Shown here in pieces: positions 7,530-15,542 of a stretch of DNA of 64,000 nucleotides. The stretch spans positions 35,953-99,952 of the forward strand of contig PXRK01000038.1 of NCBI GenBank assembly GCA_003021015.1, read 5' to 3'. This DNA is from Halobacteriales archaeon QS_4_66_20 (lineage in GTDB: Archaea; Halobacteriota; Halobacteria; Halobacteriales; Haloarculaceae). The notes below the pieces were generated by a model, which did not search any database, was not told where the DNA came from, and was given only the letters and a program-made list of their open reading frames with translations. The first letter of the stretch is position 1. Each line of letters starts with the position of its first letter. The position numbers and the translations under genes were made by a program.

Positions 7530-8422
7530 AACTCCTCCCGCATGCCGCCGAGGTAGGCGTCCTGGACGGCCTGGTTCTCCTGAACTGCGTCCGGCGGCCC
7601 GGTCGCGATGACGCTGCCGCGGTCCAGCACCGTGATCCGGTCGGAAATCGACAGGACGACGTCCATGTCGTGCTCGATGAGCACGACCGTCAGCCCGCGC
7701 TCGTCGCGGATCTCCTCGATCAACTCGGCGGTCTGGGTCGTCGCGCTGGGGCTCATCCCGCTGGTCGGCTCGTCGAGCAACAGCACCTCGGGGTCGGTCG
7801 CCAGCGCCATCGCGATGCCGAGGCGGCGCTGCTCGCCGTGCGGGAGGTTCTTCGCCTCGGCCTCGAGATCACCGGTCAGGCCGACCGCCTCCGCGATTTC
7901 GATCGCCCGCTCGCGGCCGACGTCGTAGTGGCTGCGCAACAGGTCAAGCGAGAACGCCCCCTGCCGGGTCGTCTGGACGACCACGCGGATGTTCTCCAGC
8001 ACCGTCTGGTCGGTGAACAGCTGGTTGGACTGGAACGACCGGGCCATCCCCATGTGCGGGCGGCGCTCCTCCGGCTCGTCGGTGATCGCCGTGCCCGACA
8101 GGTACACGCCGCCCTCGGTCGGGGACAGCGTCCCCATGATGCAGTTGAACAGCGTCGTCTTCCCGGCGCCGTTCGGGCCGATGATCGCCCGGAGTTCCCC
8201 CTCCGGGACGCCGAGGCTGATCCCGTCGACAGCGACCACCTCTCCGAACGTCCGCCGCAGGTCGTCGACGCCGAGCGCCGCGTCCGCCGGCGGGACGACT
8301 GGCTCGACTGCCGGCCGGTCTGACCCGTCGTCCGCCGTCGGCTCGTTCGCCGCCGATCCGTCTTCCGTGGCTCTGTCGGCCCCGCCACCGCCCTCGCCTT
8401 CGGCTTCGTCGGAGCGGCTCAT
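7526..8422 (-). CDS. livG: branched-chain amino-acid type ABC transporter ATPase LivG
   Basis: The first ATPase of the Liv system, with Walker A GPNGAGKTT, a signature region LPHGEQRRLGIAMAL and Walker B EVLLLDEPTSGMSP. It carries an acidic, Gly/Ala-rich N-terminal extension of about 50 residues (from MSRSDEAEGEGGGGAD) before the ATPase fold. The ATG at 8422 overlaps the livM stop (ATGA) and is preferred to a much longer upstream frame that is a shadow of livM. Translational coupling with livM and livF is likely. Confidence 0.92.
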   Translation of the reverse strand: MSRSDEAEGEGGGGADRATEDGSAANEPTADDGSDRPAVEPVVPPADAALGVDDLRRTFGEVVAVDGISLGVPEGELRAIIGPNGAGKTTLFNCIMGTLSPTEGGVYLSGTAITDEPEERRPHMGMARSFQSNQLFTDQTVLENIRVVVQTTRQGAFSLDLLRSHYDVGRERAIEIAEAVGLTGDLEAEAKNLPHGEQRRLGIAMALATDPEVLLLDEPTSGMSPSATTQTAELIEEIRDERGLTVVLIEHDMDVVLSISDRITVLDRGSVIATGPPDAVQENQAVQDAYLGGMREEL

Positions 8423-9621
8423 CGGGTCACCCCCCCGACCCGGTCGCGCAGCCAGCCGGGGATCGACCGGACGTACCCCCAGATGCCTTCCTCGGGTGCG
8501 GTCAGCACGACGACAACGAACAGCGCGCCGAGGAAGAACTGCCAGTACGCGAGCACGTCGCCGAGATCGAGCGTCACAAGCGTCACCTCCGAGAGCGGGA
8601 ACTGCCACAGTTCGAAGTCCGTCAGGAAGTCCTCGACGAACAGCCAGGTGAACGCGCCGGCGATCGGGCCGAAAAAGTAGCTGATACCGCCCAGCACCGC
8701 CATCAGTACGGTGTCGCCGCTGGTGAACACGTTGAGGTTCTCGATCGCCACGCCCGTGTTCTGGATGGCGAGCAGGACGCCCGCGAGCGCCGAGAACACG
8801 CCGCTGAACGTGACCGCCCAGATCTTGTAGCGCGTCGTGTCGATACCCATCGCGCGGGCCAGCTGCTCGTTTTCCCTGACTGCGATCGCTGATCGTCCGA
8901 ACGGTGACCGGATGAGCTGCCACAGCGCGAGCATTCCCAGGAGGAACACGACGCCGACGACCCAGTACCAGTCGACAGACAGCCCGAACGCCTCGATCGA
9001 GATCGCCCCCCTTGTCTGTTCGACGAAGTCGGGAAGCGTTCCCCGGCTGAGTCCGTTCGAGCCGCCGGTCAGCTCCCACCAGTCCCGGAGGACGATGAAG
9101 TAGAGCGCCTGGGCGAACGCGAGCGTCAGCAGGGCGAAGTAGATCTCGCCCATCCCGACGATCAGCTTTCCGAGGAGGTAGCTGTACACCGCGACGGCTG
9201 CCACCGCGAGGACGACGCCGGCGAAGAAGGTCACGTTCCCGCCCGCGGGGAGAACCCAGAGGCCGTTCTGGACGAGGATCGCCGGGATGTACAGCCCGAA
9301 GCCCAGAAACATCGCGTGGCCAAACGAGAGCAGTCCCGTGTACCCAAAGAGGAGGTTGAACGCCGCGACGAACAGCATCATGATCAGCATCTTGCTGGCG
9401 ATGGCGTCGTACCCGAGCAGGACGTCGCTGGCAACGGCCGGGCGCAACACCACCACGAGCACGAGCAGGCCGAGCGGGATCCGGTAGCGCTCGAACAGCG
9501 ACGGCTGGCCGACGGTTCCGCTGCTGAACCAGCTCCCCGACCCACCGCCGGACCGGTCACCGCCCGAGCCGCCACCGCCGGGACCGCCACCGCTGGCCTG
9601 CTCGTCGGCGTGCCCGCTCAT
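8419..9621 (-). CDS. livM: branched-chain amino-acid type ABC transporter permease LivM
   Basis: A 400-residue integral membrane permease. A Gly/Ser-rich cytoplasmic N-terminus (residues 1-45) is followed by roughly nine hydrophobic spans. The cytoplasmic loop SPFGRSAIAVRENEQLARAMGI is the ATPase-coupling (EAA-like) segment typical of LivM. The gene overlaps livH upstream and livG downstream by 4 bp each, so the permease and ATPase genes form one operon. Confidence 0.92.
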   Translation of the reverse strand: MSGHADEQASGGGPGGGGSGGDRSGGGSGSWFSSGTVGQPSLFERYRIPLGLLVLVVVLRPAVASDVLLGYDAIASKMLIMMLFVAAFNLLFGYTGLLSFGHAMFLGFGLYIPAILVQNGLWVLPAGGNVTFFAGVVLAVAAVAVYSYLLGKLIVGMGEIYFALLTLAFAQALYFIVLRDWWELTGGSNGLSRGTLPDFVEQTRGAISIEAFGLSVDWYWVVGVVFLLGMLALWQLIRSPFGRSAIAVRENEQLARAMGIDTTRYKIWAVTFSGVFSALAGVLLAIQNTGVAIENLNVFTSGDTVLMAVLGGISYFFGPIAGAFTWLFVEDFLTDFELWQFPLSEVTLVTLDLGDVLAYWQFFLGALFVVVVLTAPEEGIWGYVRSIPGWLRDRVGGVTR

Positions 9622-10649
9622 TCGAGCAGTCCCTCCTCACCGAACAGGCCGCGAGGTCTGACGAGCAACACGACGATCATCACCAGAAACGGGACGAGAA
9701 CGCCGATCCCAGTGACGTCGATCGACGAGATACCGGTGGTGATGGCGAGCGCGCTCAGGACGGCCGGGACGAGAAACTGCGCCCACCCGACGAACAGGCC
9801 GGCGACGACGCTCCCGAAGATGCTGCCGACGCCGCCGATAACGACGACGACGAAGGCGAGGAGGACGAGGTCCTGGCCGACGCCGGGGTCCATCCCTTGC
9901 TCGACGACACGGAGTGCCCCGCCAAGGCCCGCGATGGCCGACCCGAGAAAGAACATCGCAGTGAACCGGATCGGGAGGTTTACGCCGACGAACTCGGTCA
10001 TCTCGCCGTCCTGGACGCCCGCCCGGACAGTCAACCCCAGATCCGTGTTCGTGATGAGGTAGTAGACGGCCGCAACCGAGACGGCCGAGACGACGACAGT
10101 AAAGAGGCGGTACGTTCCGACCTGCGTCACGAGCAGATCGGTCCCCCCGGTGAGGAAGGCGGGCTTGTCGGGCTGGACGGCACTGGCGCCCCAGACGAAC
10201 CGGACGCCCTCCGAGATCATCAGCGTCAACCCGAACGTCGCGAGCAGGCCGATGATCGGGTTTTTCCCGTACAGGCGCCGGAGGACGATCACCTCCATAA
10301 CGATCCCGACGACGCCGGCGCCGACGGGTGCGATCAGCAGTGCGACCCAGAACGGGAGCCCGTAGCTCGCCATGGCGGCGTACGTGAAGTATCCGCCGAG
10401 CATGAACAGGGCGCCGTGGGCGAAGTTGACCACACCCATCAGCCCCAGGACGAGTGCCAGCCCGAGCGAGATCATCACCAGTATCATCCCGTAGACCAGG
10501 CCGCCGATCGCCTGGTCGATGAAAAATCCGGGCTCCTGGACGGCAGCGTTACCCAGCAAGAGCACCCCGGCGAGGAGTCCGAGCGCCGCCGCTGGCGAGA
10601 GTTCGGACAATCGCTGGAGCCGGCTACGAGTCCCGGGCGTCTCACTCAT
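9618..10649 (-). CDS. livH: branched-chain amino-acid type ABC transporter permease LivH
   Basis: A 343-residue permease with eight or so membrane spans, family motifs GLMGVVNFAHGALFMLGGYF and GGVGSIFGSVVAG, and the loop VRAGVQDGEMTEFVGVN contacting the ATPase. It starts 3 bp after livK and overlaps livM by 4 bp. With LivM it should form the heterodimeric channel. Confidence 0.92.
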   Translation of the reverse strand: MSETPGTRSRLQRLSELSPAAALGLLAGVLLLGNAAVQEPGFFIDQAIGGLVYGMILVMISLGLALVLGLMGVVNFAHGALFMLGGYFTYAAMASYGLPFWVALLIAPVGAGVVGIVMEVIVLRRLYGKNPIIGLLATFGLTLMISEGVRFVWGASAVQPDKPAFLTGGTDLLVTQVGTYRLFTVVVSAVSVAAVYYLITNTDLGLTVRAGVQDGEMTEFVGVNLPIRFTAMFFLGSAIAGLGGALRVVEQGMDPGVGQDLVLLAFVVVVIGGVGSIFGSVVAGLFVGWAQFLVPAVLSALAITTGISSIDVTGIGVLVPFLVMIVVLLVRPRGLFGEEGLLE

Positions 10650-10652
10650 CGC

Positions 10653-12029
10653 TTACGACAGTGAACAGCTGGTCTCCTCGATCGAACGGGCGACGTCGTC
10701 ACCAGCGAACTCGTTTTCGGTGGTGAACCACTCCTTGTACGGATCGTCGGACATCTCCTCGACGGGACGGGAGGTCACCGTGTACGTCGGCTGAATCAGC
10801 TGGTGATCCTCGGCGCGCCAGTACATCTCACCGCCGCCTTTCATCTCGACGATCGGCGACTCGACCTGGTGGCCCTCCAGCGCGTCGCGCATCGCCGGCG
10901 CCCCGATCGAGTCGGCCCGGATCGCCGCGCGAATGCCCTGATCCATCGACATGTACCCGAGCAGGTGCCGGACGTAAGGCTCGATCTCCCCCTGGTCGGC
11001 GACCCGCTGTTTGAACTCGTCGCCGCCGTCGACCGCCGGTCCCCACACCTGCCCCGCGATGTCGAGGATCGACGCCGTGTTCTGGTCCATCCCCCAGAAG
11101 ACGAAGTCCTCGAGCTGGTGCATCGCCAGTGTCCGGTCCTCGATGCCGCTCGCGATGATCTGGTTGCTGGCCTTGCGCAGGTCCAGCCCCGCGATCAGCA
11201 CGCCGATGGCCGGCGCTCCCGACGCCTCGGCCTCGTTGACGTACTGGGCGTAGTCGTCGCTCGGGAACGGCACTGCTGTCCGGCCGGCGACTGTTTTGCC
11301 CTGCTCTTCGAGCGAGTTCTGGACGGCATCTGCCGCCGTCTGTCCCCAGGTGTAGTCGGAGTACATCAGGAACCACTCGTCTTCGGCCTCGGCCATGTCC
11401 GAACTGATCGTGTTTGCCAGCATCGAGTTCGACGCCGTCGGACGGAACACGAACTCCCCACAGGATTCGCCAGTGATCGCAGACGAGTGAGCACCCGTCG
11501 GGAAGTAGGTCACCTGGTTGTCAGTTGCCCACGCCCCCACCTGCAGCGCGACCGACGAGGAGACGCCGCCCATCAGGAAGTCGACGCCGTCGTCGGTGAC
11601 GAGCCTCGTCGCCTGTTCGACTGCTGTTCCGGGATCGAGCTGCGAGTCGGCGGTCTGGAGGTCGATCGTCAGGTCGTACTCCGCCTCCAGGTCCTCGATC
11701 GCCAGCTCCGCGCCCGTCACTGCCGCGTTGCCGAACACCGCGAACGGCCCCGACGTCGACGTGACCATCCCCACCGACACGCTGTCGAGGCTCGTGCCGT
11801 TTCCATTGCCATTCCCGTTACCGTTTCCGTTGCCATTCCCGTTGCCATTTCCGTTTCCGTTTCCGTTGCCGTTGCCATTGCCGTTTCCATTCCCGTTGCC
11901 ACTGTCGTCGTCGCCAGTACAGCCTGCCAGTCCCACGACTCCCGCCGTCCCGAGCGACGCGAGCACGGTGCGCCTCGTGGTACCGCTTGACAAGGCGCGC
12001 TCGGACGGCTGCGTACTATCGTTGTCCAT
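10653..12029 (-). CDS. livK: substrate-binding lipoprotein of the Liv-type ABC transporter (LivK)
   Basis: A periplasmic-binding-protein type I lipoprotein of 458 residues. It has a Tat signal with RR at residues 19-20 and a lipobox AGC with Cys37, so it is exported folded and anchored outside the cell. An acidic stretch and a long Gly-Asn dipeptide repeat form a flexible linker before the ligand-binding domain (about 78-440). The ATG at 12029 is chosen over the GTG at 12048-12050 because a TATA box at 12055-12064 fits a leaderless start there. By family it binds branched-chain or neutral amino acids, amides or urea-like solutes; the ligand is not evident. Confidence 0.92.
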   Translation of the reverse strand: MDNDSTQPSERALSSGTTRRTVLASLGTAGVVGLAGCTGDDDSGNGNGNGNGNGNGNGNGNGNGNGNGNGNGNGNGNGTSLDSVSVGMVTSTSGPFAVFGNAAVTGAELAIEDLEAEYDLTIDLQTADSQLDPGTAVEQATRLVTDDGVDFLMGGVSSSVALQVGAWATDNQVTYFPTGAHSSAITGESCGEFVFRPTASNSMLANTISSDMAEAEDEWFLMYSDYTWGQTAADAVQNSLEEQGKTVAGRTAVPFPSDDYAQYVNEAEASGAPAIGVLIAGLDLRKASNQIIASGIEDRTLAMHQLEDFVFWGMDQNTASILDIAGQVWGPAVDGGDEFKQRVADQGEIEPYVRHLLGYMSMDQGIRAAIRADSIGAPAMRDALEGHQVESPIVEMKGGGEMYWRAEDHQLIQPTYTVTSRPVEEMSDDPYKEWFTTENEFAGDDVARSIEETSCSLS

Positions 12030-12054
12030 ATCCAATGCCGAGTTTCGCACTCAG

Positions 12055-12064
12055 GTTTATAAAA
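12055..12064 (-). promoter_or_regulatory. TATA box of the liv operon
   Basis: TTTTATAAAC on the minus strand is centred about 30 bp before the ATG at 12029. No other promoter-like sequence is needed for the overlapping livKHMGF genes. Confidence 0.7.
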
Positions 12065-12151
12065 CCTGCTGTGCAGCGGGCGCTACCGGCGCTCGCGGCC
12101 CCGCCGCGGAGAGGGGCTGACGGTGAGAGCGGCGGTGCCGCCGTTGCGACG

Positions 12152-12976
12152 CTAGGCGAGCACGCCCTGGACGTGGGCGAGGAGTTCGTCGGCCGGGAGC
12201 GACTGCATCGACTCGTCGGAGAACACGAGCCGCTGGCGCGGCCGGCCGACGCCGACGCTCTTGCTCTCGGTGGCGATGATGTCGAACTCCTCGAGACGCT
12301 GTTTGAGCTTCGACACCGTGCCCTGCGTGGCCAGCGTTGACGTCTCGGCCCAGTCGACGATGTCGTTCAACAGCAGTTCGTGTTTCGCCCCGACCAGTAG
12401 CGAGACAGTGACGGGCTCGGGCTGTTCGTCCGGCGACCGGCTCTCGACGGCGGTGTAGGCCGTATCGATGTCCGCACCGACGCCGTCGCCGAGCTTCTGT
12501 TCGGCCATCGTCACCAGCCGCGAGTACGGCGGCGTGTCGATCGAGTGCGGCATCGCAATGTCCCACTCGGACTGGTACTTCTCCCAGAGCCGTTCGCAGG
12601 CTTCCTCCTCGGTGATGTCGACCTGGACCGCCTCCCCGTCGCCGACGGGCAGCAGCGAAACTGTCTGCTCCGGGCTGACCAGCACCGTCGGCGTGTTGGG
12701 CGCCGCGTCCGTGCTCTCCCGGATCGTGAGCGTGCTTTCGGTCACCAGGTCGGACGCTTTCGCCGCCCGGACGAAGTTTTTCTCCAGGCCCTTGATCACG
12801 TCCTGATCACACAGCCACTCGATCCGTTTCCCGACCGGGTCCTCCTCCTGCAGAACGTCGATGAACACTGAGAGGAACTCCGGGTCGTCCGTCCGGACGC
12901 GCCAGTGATCGATCGACGGCTCGTCCAGACAGCTGACCAGGCAATCGTCGTACGACGTGATTTCTATATGTTCCAT
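12152..12976 (-). CDS. TbsP-like transcriptional regulator (DUF5821 family)
   Basis: A 274-residue regulator of the haloarchaeal DUF5821/TbsP family. The N-terminal half (about 1-110) is an alpha/beta domain with ECF-free motifs such as DVIKGLEKNFVRAAKASDLV. The C-terminal half (about 185-265) is a winged helix: VTVSLLVGAKHELLLNDIV, then a recognition region GTVSKLKQRLEEFDII and a wing with VGRPRQRL. TbsP in Haloferax regulates sugar-metabolism genes; the target here is unknown. The ATG at 12976 lies at the edge of an AT-rich palindrome, suggesting autoregulation. It lies 44 bp downstream of the CHAT gene on the same strand. Confidence 0.85.
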   Translation of the reverse strand: MEHIEITSYDDCLVSCLDEPSIDHWRVRTDDPEFLSVFIDVLQEEDPVGKRIEWLCDQDVIKGLEKNFVRAAKASDLVTESTLTIRESTDAAPNTPTVLVSPEQTVSLLPVGDGEAVQVDITEEEACERLWEKYQSEWDIAMPHSIDTPPYSRLVTMAEQKLGDGVGADIDTAYTAVESRSPDEQPEPVTVSLLVGAKHELLLNDIVDWAETSTLATQGTVSKLKQRLEEFDIIATESKSVGVGRPRQRLVFSDESMQSLPADELLAHVQGVLA

Positions 12977-12993
12977 AATATATGTATATATTA
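12976..12993 (-). promoter_or_regulatory. 18-bp AT palindrome at the start codon of the TbsP-like gene
   Basis: TAATATAT-GT-ATATATTA is a palindrome with perfect 8-bp arms whose first base is the T of the complementary start codon. It sits in a 44-bp AT-rich spacer (12977-13020) that otherwise holds only promoter-like sequence. It may be an operator used by the regulator itself, or part of the core promoter. Confidence 0.5.
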
Positions 12994-13020
12994 GAATTAA
13001 ATAAGATTTACGGAGTTCGA

Positions 13021-15108
13021 CTACCTGTCGACCGTCGAGAGGAGTTCGGACCGGGACTGCAGCTGTCCGTCGACCACGATAGGCGAGAGACTGTGGGAGA
13101 GCGCCTCCTCGACTTCTTCCGGGGCGACGTCGAACTGATCCGACGACGGAACCAGGTAGTGCTTGTCGTCGGAGTCGATGACGAGGGAGATAATCGAGCC
13201 GATGGGGTACGCCTCCGACGGATGGACGTGAGTATCGAAGACGTAGCCGTCGCTCTTCTGGGAGATGTGAAAGAGCGTCGGGGCACCGCCCTCCGGCTGT
13301 GAGAGGATCGCCGTTCGGTTGCCGACAGCGGTGTAGTGGCCGCCGATCGGGCGCGTCTCCCGGACGATGCTGTGACACGCACCGATCGAGAAGCCGTCAT
13401 TGAGGAGCTGTCCGATCAGCGTCCCCGTCTGGAGCGCGTACTTGTCGGCCACGTCGCTGTACGTGACCATCCCGCCGACGCTGCCGCGTTCGACGAGACG
13501 TTTGCCCTGCTGGAACGACTGGCAGGCGTTCAAAAAGAACATGTCGACGTTGCTCTGTTCGACAGTCCCGACGTCGAGTTCACCGTCTGGACACTGCAGT
13601 CCGTCCGGCGTCGCGTGGCCGACGAAGTGGAGGTAGTCCGCGCCGTCTTCGATCACCGCCCGGAGCTCCGCGACAGAGAGCCGCCGCCTGATGGTCAGCT
13701 CCGGCTCCAGGTCGTCCCTCGGGTCCAGCACCTCCTGGAGGTCGGTCGACTCCTTGTCCATCTCGATCTCGTTGCAGACGATCGTGATCTCCAGCTCTGA
13801 CTCGTCGTCCTCGGTCACGTGCGAGTAGTGTTCGTAGCCGTTGACGTCGAACGTGGCAGAGTTCAGCGGGATGCCGCTGCCGACCCACACCGTCTGGGTG
13901 CTGTCGGTTTCCGGCACCGCGACGAACTCCGCCTTGTCGTCGAAGACCAGCGACGTGGTCCGGGTTTTGCCTGCCCCCGCGGACCCGGAGAACGCCTCGA
14001 GTGCCTTGCTGCGGGCCTCGTTCCCGCTGTACCGGGGTGGATCTGCCGTTCGGACCTGTGCGAGTTCGTACGAGAGGTACGGCAGTGCCTCGACGGCCTC
14101 CCGGCCCGGTTCGAGGAGCGCCGTCGTCGGCCAGGTCGGCCCGATCTCGCTGACCACGTCCCGATCGACCTCCAGATACCGCCCGAGTCGTTCGGCGAGG
14201 GGCTGGTCGTACAGGTCCGCGTACGCGAGGTCGACGTCCGACAGGGACTCGAACCGCTGTCGCTCGTACAGGTCGATGTCGTACAGCCCTTCCGTCCGAA
14301 CGAGACAGTCGAGCGTGAAGCAATGAGTGAGCAGTTCGGTCGCCGCGTCGGCCGTCTCCCGTTCGGTCGGCCGGTAGTCGACGCCGGCGGACGTAGTGAG
14401 CGCGAACCCCTCGTCCGGTTCGACGGTCGCCAGCAGGTAGTACGCCAGCGGCGCGACGCTCATGATCTCAGAACGATTGGGCGGGACTGTGATCGTCACA
14501 CCGGTCTCCGGTTTCGAAAGCGTGTCCGGCACGTCGAGTTCCTCCCCGTGAACGAGCCTCGGCGGGTGGCCCCGGAGCGACGAGTACGACCGCTCCGGCG
14601 ACGCCGTCATCATCGTGTCCCCGAAATACGAGAGTGTCTCCAGCAGGTCAGCCGGGGAGTCAGTCGTCGTAATCGTCTCCTGGGGGTAGCAGTGGCGTGC
14701 CCTGGCGCCGACGGTGACTGTCGATCGCTCCTCACACTGGATCGACACCCTGTCCAGCGACGTTTCGCATCTGAACGGCCCCTCTACCCGAACGAACGTC
14801 TGGACCGGCGCTTCGATCTGCAGTACGTGTTCTCCCCCGTCGAACGTGTGGGTTTCGTCTTTCATTAAACACACGTCGACGATATCGCCGTCGGCACCGC
14901 GGATCGTGAGTCCGTAGGGGTCTAGCGTCCACAGTCCCGTCGTCTCGGTCTCGATCGCGTCGGTGACTGGCATCGGGAACCCCTCCGGTGATGATTGTCG
15001 AACGTCTATCGGATCGGCAGTCGACAGACCGTACTGCCGCCCGGCTACCACGTCCCGGATATGTACGTCTGATTCCCTTTTGGTTGTAAATTCGATTCCC
15101 GATTGCAT
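13021..15108 (-). CDS. CHAT-domain (caspase-like) protein with unassigned N-terminal region
   Basis: A 695-residue protein whose C-terminal part (about 460-640) has CHAT peptidase hallmarks: a strand-His motif DYLHFVGHATPDG with His498, and a strand-Cys motif MFFLNACQSF with Cys529, followed by GSVGGMVTYSDV. This His-Cys pair is the expected caspase-type dyad. The first 450 residues match nothing I recognise; a GSAGAGKT string at 375-382 resembles a Walker A loop, but no Walker B is apparent. The ATG at 15108 has a GAGGTGA ribosome-binding site, unlike most genes here. It faces a small membrane-protein gene across a divergent promoter and precedes a TbsP-like regulator. CHAT proteins act in programmed death, conflict systems or signalling; the role here is inference. 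Confidence 0.8.
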   Translation of the reverse strand: MQSGIEFTTKRESDVHIRDVVAGRQYGLSTADPIDVRQSSPEGFPMPVTDAIETETTGLWTLDPYGLTIRGADGDIVDVCLMKDETHTFDGGEHVLQIEAPVQTFVRVEGPFRCETSLDRVSIQCEERSTVTVGARARHCYPQETITTTDSPADLLETLSYFGDTMMTASPERSYSSLRGHPPRLVHGEELDVPDTLSKPETGVTITVPPNRSEIMSVAPLAYYLLATVEPDEGFALTTSAGVDYRPTERETADAATELLTHCFTLDCLVRTEGLYDIDLYERQRFESLSDVDLAYADLYDQPLAERLGRYLEVDRDVVSEIGPTWPTTALLEPGREAVEALPYLSYELAQVRTADPPRYSGNEARSKALEAFSGSAGAGKTRTTSLVFDDKAEFVAVPETDSTQTVWVGSGIPLNSATFDVNGYEHYSHVTEDDESELEITIVCNEIEMDKESTDLQEVLDPRDDLEPELTIRRRLSVAELRAVIEDGADYLHFVGHATPDGLQCPDGELDVGTVEQSNVDMFFLNACQSFQQGKRLVERGSVGGMVTYSDVADKYALQTGTLIGQLLNDGFSIGACHSIVRETRPIGGHYTAVGNRTAILSQPEGGAPTLFHISQKSDGYVFDTHVHPSEAYPIGSIISLVIDSDDKHYLVPSSDQFDVAPEEVEEALSHSLSPIVVDGQLQSRSELLSTVDR

Positions 15109-15294
15109 TCCCAATCACCTCTGCAAACGCGTGTCTGGGTTATAACGTTTGGTATAATTCTACTTACAACGCTACCGCCGGAACAGGCATGTCCTGATAC
15201 TGTCGGACGTGAGTACGTGGAGATTTCCACCGCTCTCACCGGATGGGGCGGTGGCTCCGTCCCGCTTTTATCACTCGTTTATTTAATCAAAAAA

Positions 15295-15301
15295 TTTATA
15301 A
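15295..15301 (+). promoter_or_regulatory. TATA box of the small membrane-protein gene
   Basis: TTTATAA centred 28 bp before the ATG at 15326 gives a leaderless start. It lies at the end of an AT-rich stretch (15270-15302) within the 217-bp divergent region shared with the CHAT gene. Confidence 0.65.
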
Positions 15302-15325
15302 CTCTCGAACACATTCAGTGACTAC

Positions 15326-15490
15326 ATGCGAAGAAAGTCCCTCCTCGTTCGCATCGCGGCCAACCCGAGGTTGGTGCTGGTGTGTGCTGTCGTCGTACTG
15401 GGGTTCCTGCAGGTCGCAGTCGGTGGTGCGCTCGGCGACGCCCCTGTTACGCCGACGGACGGTAACGGAGGTTCAACTGTCGGACCGTAG
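15326..15490 (+). CDS. small membrane protein, 54 aa, divergent from the CHAT gene
   Basis: This protein starts MRRKSLLVRIAANPRLVLVC, has one hydrophobic span at about residues 15-34 (LVLVCAVVVLGFLQVAVGGA), and ends in a Gly/Thr-rich external tail ...GNGGSTVGP. A basic start, a NPRLV motif before the span and a GP ending resemble the small DUF7503-like haloarchaeal membrane peptides (from memory, unverified). A well-placed TATA box supports it. Its position opposite the CHAT protein suggests a functional link, possibly as membrane partner or target. Its function is unknown. Confidence 0.65.
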   Translation: MRRKSLLVRIAANPRLVLVCAVVVLGFLQVAVGGALGDAPVTPTDGNGGSTVGP

Positions 15491-15492
15491 CT

Positions 15493-15508
15493 ATACACCC
15501 GGACGTGA
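15493..15508. repeat. solo type C arm
   Basis: ATACACCCGGACGTGA is the same 16-mer as the right arm of the type C element at 5340-5451. No second arm is seen nearby. It lies just after the small membrane-protein stop and 35 bp from the stop of the DUF7344 gene. Confidence 0.7.
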
Positions 15509-15542
15509 TTTGTCTAAGATATCTCGACACAACTCGGGACTT

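Noticed and set aside
13021..15108. CHAT protein as a P-loop ATPase because of GSAGAGKT
   Set aside because: A single Walker A-like string without a Walker B or a nucleotide-binding fold; could be chance in a Gly/Ala-rich stretch.
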